A program made the position numbers and the translations under genes. From BOG-908 sp964250925 (lineage in GTDB: Bacteria > Pseudomonadota > Alphaproteobacteria > Acetobacterales > Acetobacteraceae), in contig CAXUHU010000100.1 of NCBI GenBank assembly GCA_964250925.1, positions 1-12,122 of the forward strand: 12,122 nucleotides of DNA, in the 5' to 3' direction. Below the pieces are notes generated by a model. That model was not told the DNA's origin. It worked only from the letters and a program-made list of their open reading frames with translations, and made no database searches. Below, piece after piece: positions 8,337 through 12,122 of the stretch (positions within the stretch are counted from its first letter, which is position 1; each line of letters begins with the position of its first letter).

Positions 8337-8906
8337 CGCCACGCCGCTGATCATGCCGTGAGGATTTCTGCACCGCTCGCGCCTATGGGGTCGCGGCCGG
8401 CATCTCGATCGGCGCGGCAGGTTGCTCAATCCCGCAGAGTATGCGCGCGCGACCAGCACCCGAAGCCTCGTGTTTTGGCGGGCGTGTTCATCGCAGTGAA
8501 GGTCAACCCGATGCGGTCATGCGCTAAGCTGGGCCTCGTCCGTGCGGTCGGCGTGATTTGCCGCGCGTCGCCCTGCCTGCCTGCCTCGTCAGGCCAGGCC
8601 GGTTGAGGCAAACCGAAACTTGCGCCCGCTTGCATTCGGAGTGCGAGTAGTGGACGAAATTCGATCAGGCCGCTGGCGTTTATCCGTCGTCTCCCCCTCG
8701 AGAGCCGAAGCGGTCCGCTCATCCGATAGCCGGCGAACGTTGGGATTGACAAAGAGGTTACATTGCTGCCGATCGATTGACATGTGTCGAGTGGAACGAT
8801 AGCGGTCTGCCACAGGTTTAGTTGTTGCACCGGCCTAAACAGAACGCAGTCGTACTCAATTCGCCGGCCAGTTCCAGCCCGCGACAGTTTTCATGGGAGA
8901 CTGGCT
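8337..8906. other. 570 bp non-coding stretch between acs and the repeat-protein gene
   Basis: I find no convincing gene here. Reading frames on both strands are short or lack a ribosome site, codon logic or a recognisable product; a 134-codon minus-strand frame (8426-8830) is considered and rejected. The right half (8620-8880) looks lower in GC than the flanking genes, as expected for regulatory or non-coding DNA. It contains two TTGACA boxes (8746, 8777) and a GCCAGT/ACTGGC inverted repeat (8867-8872 and 8900-8905) around the ribosome site of the next gene. No clear terminator for acs was found. Confidence 0.6.
8746..8805 (+). promoter_or_regulatory. Possible promoter(s): two TTGACA boxes upstream of the repeat-protein gene
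   Basis: Two perfect matches to the sigma-70 -35 consensus TTGACA occur at 8746-8751 and 8777-8782, 31 bp apart on the coding strand. The matching -10 boxes are poor: 17 bp after the second lies TAGCGG, and after the first CCGATC. The place, in a non-coding stretch ahead of the gene starting near 8907, favours a promoter, but the evidence is weak. Confidence 0.3.
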
Positions 8907-9470
8907 TTGGTCTTTGAACGACGTCTCCTCGCGGCGGTCTTGTGCCTGCTGTCACTGTCGAGCGTCGAACGCGTGATGGCGCAGCAGACTTTTCCATGCC
9001 AGCAGCTCGGCCCGGTCGCCGGGTCACCCAGGCCCAGTGCCGGTGGCAGCGACGTTGCTCTGGTGGTAGGCGATCATTACTGGTCCTGCCCATGCGGCCA
9101 AGCTCGCAAGCTGGTTGGCGACAACGAGCAACGCGCCCTTGTCGGCGACAACGAACAGCGCGCACTGGTCGGCGACAACGAGAAACGCAACATCGTCGGC
9201 GACAATGAACAGCGCAACCTGGTCGGCGACAACGAACAGCGAAACTTGGTCGGCGACAACGAGCGTCGGGCTCTGGTCGGCGACAACGAGCAACGCAACC
9301 TCGTCGGCGACAACGAACAGCGACACTTGGTCGGCGATGCCGGCGCGTTGCAATGCCGGCCAGACCCGCAATGCGGCGGCTTTGCGCTGATTGGCAGCGG
9401 CGCCGCGATCCAGGTGGTCACGCGTGCCGGGCTGCGCTCGGCCTCGGCATCCTGCGTGCCCGCCTACTGA
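8907..9470 (+). CDS. Secreted protein with nine-residue LVGDNEQRx tandem repeats
   Basis: A protein of about 187 residues that I cannot place in a named family. It begins with a clear signal peptide (VFERRLLAAVLCLLSLSSVERVMA, cut expected after A25 before QQTF), then a short linker with a CPCG motif. Next come eight full copies of a nonapeptide with consensus LVGDNEQR(A/N) at about 69-140 and a ninth partial copy LVGD. A C-terminal cap holds three cysteines (LQCRPDPQCGGF ... ASCVPAY). The start is inferred: TTG 8907 has GGGAGA six bases upstream; no in-frame ATG precedes the signal peptide. A GTG at 8784 would add 41 residues unlike a signal sequence. Repeat codons vary silently. The next gene, a lipoprotein, begins 41 bp downstream, so the two are probably co-transcribed. 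Likely periplasmic or extracellular, with a repetitive, possibly solenoid fold (inference). Confidence 0.8.
   Translation: MVFERRLLAAVLCLLSLSSVERVMAQQTFPCQQLGPVAGSPRPSAGGSDVALVVGDHYWSCPCGQARKLVGDNEQRALVGDNEQRALVGDNEKRNIVGDNEQRNLVGDNEQRNLVGDNERRALVGDNEQRNLVGDNEQRHLVGDAGALQCRPDPQCGGFALIGSGAAIQVVTRAGLRSASASCVPAY
9111..9338 (+). repeat. 27-bp in-frame tandem repeat (eight full units plus a partial)
   Basis: Eight 27-bp units run from 9111 to 9326, then a 12-bp partial unit to 9338. Each unit encodes L/I-V-G-D-N-E-x-R-x; positions V, G, D, N, E and R are invariant in all eight. The core GTCGGCGACAACGA is nearly constant. First and last codons vary synonymously (CTG, CTT, TTG, CTC for Leu; CAA/CAG for Gln; GAG/GAA for Glu; CGC/CGA/CGG for Arg). 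The variable ninth residue is A, A, N, N, N, A, N, H. This pattern suggests old units held by selection on the protein, not a recent DNA expansion. Confidence 0.97.
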
Positions 9471-9511
9471 ACCAGCCAGTCGATCCGAACCAAATACCCG
9501 AGGGCCAGCCA

Positions 9512-10342
9512 ATGCCGACAAACGCCCAGCTTCAGCGCGGCCTGTTTGCCGTTGCGACCGCCGCACTCCTGACCGGATGTCAGCAGGTGGGCCAGCCGGA
9601 TGCTCCCTTCGGGCAGCCGCTGCAGGGCGGCACGTTCGAGAACCGGGGCGGCGTGATCGAGGAGCCCGGCGTGTTCAGCATTGCCAACGGCCAGAACTTC
9701 ACCACGCCGTTCTCGGTGGACTGCACCAAGCTGAACGCCTCGGTGAGCGGCTGGCAAGACGCGGTGACCGCCGGCGCGCACCACGTGCTGATCACCGTGC
9801 CCGGCCAACGCGTCTATGGCGGCGTGCTGGCACTCTGCCGGGTGGACGCTTCGGCGACCGGGCCGTCCTCGCGGTCCTACTCCATCGTGATCCCGGACGA
9901 CCGTTTTCCCCAGGCCGCGGACGGGTTGATCGCCAGCGTCGCCGAGAAGGTCAGCGTGAACCGTGCGGCCCCGATCAACGTCGCCGCCTTGCTGGTGCAG
10001 ACCGGTCAACCCGCCTTCGGCCGCATCACCGAGGATTACGCCTGGATGCTGTGGTTCTCGGATCGTCCAGCCGCGTTGGGCGTGACGTTCGCAGCGCCCG
10101 AGCCGCCGCCGCCCTCCGCCAGCCGGTCCAGCGGGATCAGCCTGGTGAAGAACGCGTCCTACTCGGTGGCGACCAGCACGAACCTTTACGCCGGTGCCAG
10201 CCGTGGCAGCGCCGTTCTCGAAGCGCTGAAGTCGGGGGAGACGGTGACGGCGAATGGCGGGCGCAAGGGCAGCTATTGGAGCGTGACCGCGGCGGACGGT
10301 CAGGTGGGGTGGGTGCCGTCTCGGTCGCTGGCGGCACAATAA
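9512..10342 (+). CDS. Putative lipoprotein with C-terminal bacterial SH3 domain
   Basis: A 276-residue protein with a type II signal peptide: LFAVATAALLTGC, lipobox LTGC with lipidated C23, so it should be membrane-anchored in the envelope. Residues about 24-195 form a domain I do not recognise (VFSIANGQNFTTPFSVDCTKLNASV, HHVLITVPGQRVYGGVLALC, YSIVIPDDRFPQAADG) with two cysteines C71 and C109 that may pair. A Pro/Ser linker (APEPPPPSASRS) leads to a bacterial SH3 domain at about 208-275 (STNLYAGASRGSAVLEALKSGETV, YWSVTAADGQVGWVPSRSL). SH3 modules of this type often bind cell-wall peptides. The start ATG 9512 has GAGGG about seven bases upstream; upstream in-frame sequence to 9353 is a shadow of the preceding gene. 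Probably an operon partner of the repeat protein. Role unknown. Confidence 0.88.
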   Translation: MPTNAQLQRGLFAVATAALLTGCQQVGQPDAPFGQPLQGGTFENRGGVIEEPGVFSIANGQNFTTPFSVDCTKLNASVSGWQDAVTAGAHHVLITVPGQRVYGGVLALCRVDASATGPSSRSYSIVIPDDRFPQAADGLIASVAEKVSVNRAAPINVAALLVQTGQPAFGRITEDYAWMLWFSDRPAALGVTFAAPEPPPPSASRSSGISLVKNASYSVATSTNLYAGASRGSAVLEALKSGETVTANGGRKGSYWSVTAADGQVGWVPSRSLAAQ

Positions 10343-10427
10343 GGCAAGCAATCACTTCTTGTTCTGAAGACGAAGAAGCAGAAAGACGTCTGCCACGCTG
10401 TCGCGGACTCTCCCGCACGGCCTATCT
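10343..10427. other. Convergent intergenic gap
   Basis: The 85 bp between the converging lipoprotein gene and the SH3/nuclease-like gene would be expected to end both transcripts. It contains CTTCTT/AAGAAG arms and a small GCAGA/TCTGC hairpin, but neither has a GC-rich stem with a U-run, so I cannot call a terminator. Confidence 0.4.
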
Positions 10428-11189
10428 CTATCTCCACAGACCGCGCCGGGCCTTGTGCGCCGTCGCCTCTTCCTGCTGATACGCCGCGCTCGCGTCAGGC
10501 GCCGTTTCGGCCTGGCCCGCCGCGAGCGCCAGGCGACCCACATCCGTACCGTCCGCCAGCGTGCAGGTGAACGCAGCCCCACTCGGCGTGCAGGTGACCG
10601 GGCCCTGCGTGTCCACTTGCGCCTGCAACTGGCTGGCGAAGATCCCCATCTTGCCCAGCAGGCCGTCCAGCCTCAGCGTCTTGCCGTCGACGACCAGCGT
10701 GGCCGTGTTGGTCACGTGCGCCGGGCCCCGCACCTGCCCGGGCACCAGCGCGGTGCCCTGGTCGCCGGGCGGTGCACGGGAGGGATCGTAGGGCCCGAGG
10801 TCGGTCGCCGGGATGTAGGCCGCCTGGCCGTCCTGCGTCATCGCGATGATCCAAACCCCGTCCGTCGAGCGCGAGGCGGAGACCAGGCCGGTTCCGGAGA
10901 CCAGCGGGTAGAGCTGCGGGGCGTCGAGGCTGGCGTTGGCGTAGGCGGCGCTGTCACGCACCAGGCTGAACTTCTGCACCAGGGGTTCGAACGTCAGCAT
11001 GGCGGGAGCGGCCTCGGCCGGCTTGGCTGGTGCTGCCTCGGGCGCCTGGGCTGTCGCCGGTGCGGCCTCGTGGTGGGGCGCCGCCGGCGGCGTGGCGGCC
11101 TGCCGGTCCGTCAGCACGTAGGCGGCCGCGCCGGCGGCAGCCACGATGGCCACGCACACCACCACCAGCCTGGCCGAGCCGGACGTCAT
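10428..11189 (-). CDS. Membrane-anchored protein with SH3-like and degenerate nuclease (SNase-like) domains
   Basis: A 253-residue protein with an N-terminal membrane anchor (about 7-25, ARLVVVCVAIVAAAGAAAYVL). A long Ala/Pro-rich linker follows (about 31-63). An SH3-like module spans about 68-135 (VQKFSLVRDSAAYANAS, GVWIIAMTQDGQAAYIPATDLG). The C-terminal domain at about 155-253 has the outline of the staphylococcal-nuclease fold: VVDGKTLRLDGL, a pair of cysteines C200 and C209, LADGTDVGRLALAAGQAE, and the family's ending Y-x(3)-E-x-x-A-x-x-x-R-RGLW. The catalytic Arg/Glu/Arg set and the D-T-P-E motif of active nucleases are not visible, so it is probably inactive and binds something. The start ATG 11189 overlaps the stop of the upstream gene (TGATG), so the two are coupled. 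It converges with another SH3 protein. Confidence 0.82.
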   Translation of the reverse strand: MTSGSARLVVVCVAIVAAAGAAAYVLTDRQAATPPAAPHHEAAPATAQAPEAAPAKPAEAAPAMLTFEPLVQKFSLVRDSAAYANASLDAPQLYPLVSGTGLVSASRSTDGVWIIAMTQDGQAAYIPATDLGPYDPSRAPPGDQGTALVPGQVRGPAHVTNTATLVVDGKTLRLDGLLGKMGIFASQLQAQVDTQGPVTCTPSGAAFTCTLADGTDVGRLALAAGQAETAPDASAAYQQEEATAHKARRGLWR

Positions 11190-12122
11190 CAGGGCTCACC
11201 GGGAAGCGGCGCGGTCTGCACCAGCTCCCACGCCATGCCGCAGCTCTGCACGCCCGGATACACGCCGGACGGCGCGTAGCACCGGTACCAGCCGACGGGG
11301 GCAGGCGGCAGCGGCGGGATGTCCGGCGTCGCCGGCTGGCCGGAAGATGAGTCCGTTGCGGGCGCCTCGCTGCCGGCGACGGCCGGTGCATCCTGGGCGG
11401 GTGGCGCGGCCGCGTCGCCGGCAGGGTCGGCCACGCCCTCCTGCGCGGAGAGGTCCGGGCCGTCGACGACCGGCGTGTCGTAGACGACCGGCTCGACCAC
11501 CTCGAGCGGGTAGGGGAACACCGGCTCCGGGTAGGAATACCAGGCGCCGTCGGCCTCCCACCACCAGCCTCGCCGGCCGTAATGCCACTCGTTGCGCCAT
11601 ACGCCGGCGCGCCACGCCGCCAGCTCGTGCGGGTTGAAGTCGCGCACCTGCCTGGTGTGGAAGTCGCCCGCATGACGGGCGAGGAATACCCGGTCGGCAT
11701 CCGGGTCGCGGTGCGCGGCCGCCCGTAGGAACGGACGCGGCGGCAACGCTCTGGCAAGGGCCAAGCCATGTTGCAACGCCGCCGCCGTTGCGGGGGGCCG
11801 GCCGCGCCGCCTGGCGTGCGCCCGCGCTGGCGGTTTGGGTTACCTGTTGCCGCAGCAACGGTTGCGGCCGCGACGATTGCTGCCGGACGGGGCTGCCTGC
11901 GGTCGTCTGCGACGGCCGTGCCGAACGGGACTCTACGGCCGACGCTCCCCTGTGGGCGGCGGGCGCGGCGGTATGCGATGTGGGCATGCCGCCGCGTCGC
12001 TGCGGTGCCGGCTGGTTCACGCGCTGCCTGGAGGGGGAGGGCTGGCCGACGCTTCGCACCGGCGCTTCCTGGCGCACGACCGGCCGGTTCTGCTGCATCG
12101 GCGGCATGGGCCGGGGCGGCGC
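11189..12122 (-). pseudogene. Pro/Gln-rich envelope-type protein, 5' end outside the window and apparently frameshifted
   Basis: Two overlapping frames together make one recognisable protein. The first, open from the window edge, encodes a Pro/Gln/Ser/Arg-rich disordered segment (QQNRPVVRQEAPVRS, then NQPAPQRRGG, ending RPAPRNGGG near 11785). The second, open from about 11839 to the stop at 11189, encodes the conserved core: FHTRQVRDFNPHELAAW, then WHYGRRGWWWEADGAWY, PVFPYPLEVV, a low-complexity linker, and a terminal WYRCYAPSGVYPGVQSC...W module. This core and tail are typical of small secreted hypothetical proteins in proteobacteria. The switch needs a single +1 step, and a run of six C (11792-11797 as G on the plus strand) lies exactly where the frames meet. 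It is either a real inactivating frameshift or a sequencing error. The only start in the second frame (TTG 11776) has no signal peptide, so a separate gene is less likely. It overlaps the downstream SH3/nuclease-like gene. Confidence 0.65.

Noticed and set aside
8426..8830. 134-codon minus-strand frame in the gap between acs and the repeat-protein gene.
   Set aside because: No ribosome site, no recognisable domain, odd composition, and it would run antisense through the likely promoter of the next gene. I cannot exclude a degraded remnant.
9111..9338. RTX (calcium-binding nonapeptide) repeats, suggested by the nine-residue period and GD pairs.
   Set aside because: RTX needs G-G-x-G-x-D-x-hydrophobic-x; these units have a single glycine and a fixed E-x-R, so they do not fit.
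9111..9338. CRISPR array, suggested by regular spacing of a conserved core.
   Set aside because: The units are contiguous 27-bp coding repeats with no unique spacers, in frame within an exported protein, and no cas genes are near.
9024..9566. Minus-strand frames across the repeat array with their own periodic peptides (FVVADQVAL-like and RCSLSPTR-like).
   Set aside because: A 27-bp repeat lacking stops in one unit lacks them in all, so periodic open frames appear on both strands. Only the plus-strand frame has a signal peptide, ribosome site and silent codon variation.
10354..10395. CTTCTT/AAGAAG and GCAGA/TCTGC inverted repeats in the convergent gap, considered as a bidirectional terminator.
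   Set aside because: Stems are short or AT-rich, with long loops and no U-tract on either strand.
11196..11780. Continuation of the first frame of the right-edge gene down to 11196 as a real C-terminus.
   Set aside because: Its translation there is Arg/Gly/Ala-rich noise, whereas the neighbouring frame gives the conserved WWW and WYRC modules.

Overview
This is a high-GC chromosomal window. GC is roughly two thirds overall and reaches about 78% in a line counted inside ccmF. It probably comes from an alphaproteobacterium. That inference rests on how the acetyl-CoA synthetase (its C-terminal stretch from GPIAAPDAIQW onwards), CcmE and CcmF read; Rhodospirillales/Acetobacteraceae-like or sphingomonad-like relatives are the best guesses. 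No RNA gene, CRISPR array, insertion sequence or integrase was seen.

Layout. (1) Positions 1-5498, minus strand: a cytochrome c maturation (System I) operon read in the order ccmC, ccmD, orfA, ccmE, orfX, ccmF, ccmG, orfB, ccmH. Genes are packed with GTGA/ATGA overlaps, and many starts are GTG or TTG. ccmA and ccmB are not in the window, because ccmC is the first gene and faces a divergent gene. Three small ORFs interrupt the canonical genes. orfA and orfB look like paralogues of each other; orfX is a lower-GC membrane-protein gene inserted between ccmE and ccmF. (2) Positions 5592-8336, plus strand: a YciI-like gene overlapping an EVE-domain gene (ATGA), then after 91 bp acs, acetyl-CoA synthetase. 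(3) Positions 8337-8906: a non-coding stretch of about 570 bp with two TTGACA boxes. (4) Positions 8907-10342, plus strand: a secreted protein built on eight nine-residue LVGDNEQRx repeats, followed by a lipoprotein with a C-terminal bacterial SH3 domain. (5) Positions 10428-12122, minus strand, convergent with (4): a membrane-anchored SH3 plus degenerate nuclease-like protein, and upstream of it a proline/glutamine-rich secreted-type protein that runs off the window and appears frameshifted at a run of six C.

How they work together. CcmC/D/E load haem onto the chaperone CcmE. CcmF/H, with CcmG supplying reducing power, attach the haem to apocytochrome c in the periplasm. orfA and orfB sit inside this chain and are translationally linked to it, so they may be small accessory membrane proteins of the maturation machinery (inference). 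acs feeds acetate into acetyl-CoA and has no obvious link to the ccm block. The right third (8907-12122) encodes four envelope or secreted proteins of unknown role, two of which carry SH3-like modules.

Most worth a second look are the LVGDNEQR repeat protein, the paralogous orfA/orfB pair in the ccm operon, the foreign-looking orfX, and the frameshift near 11792-11797.
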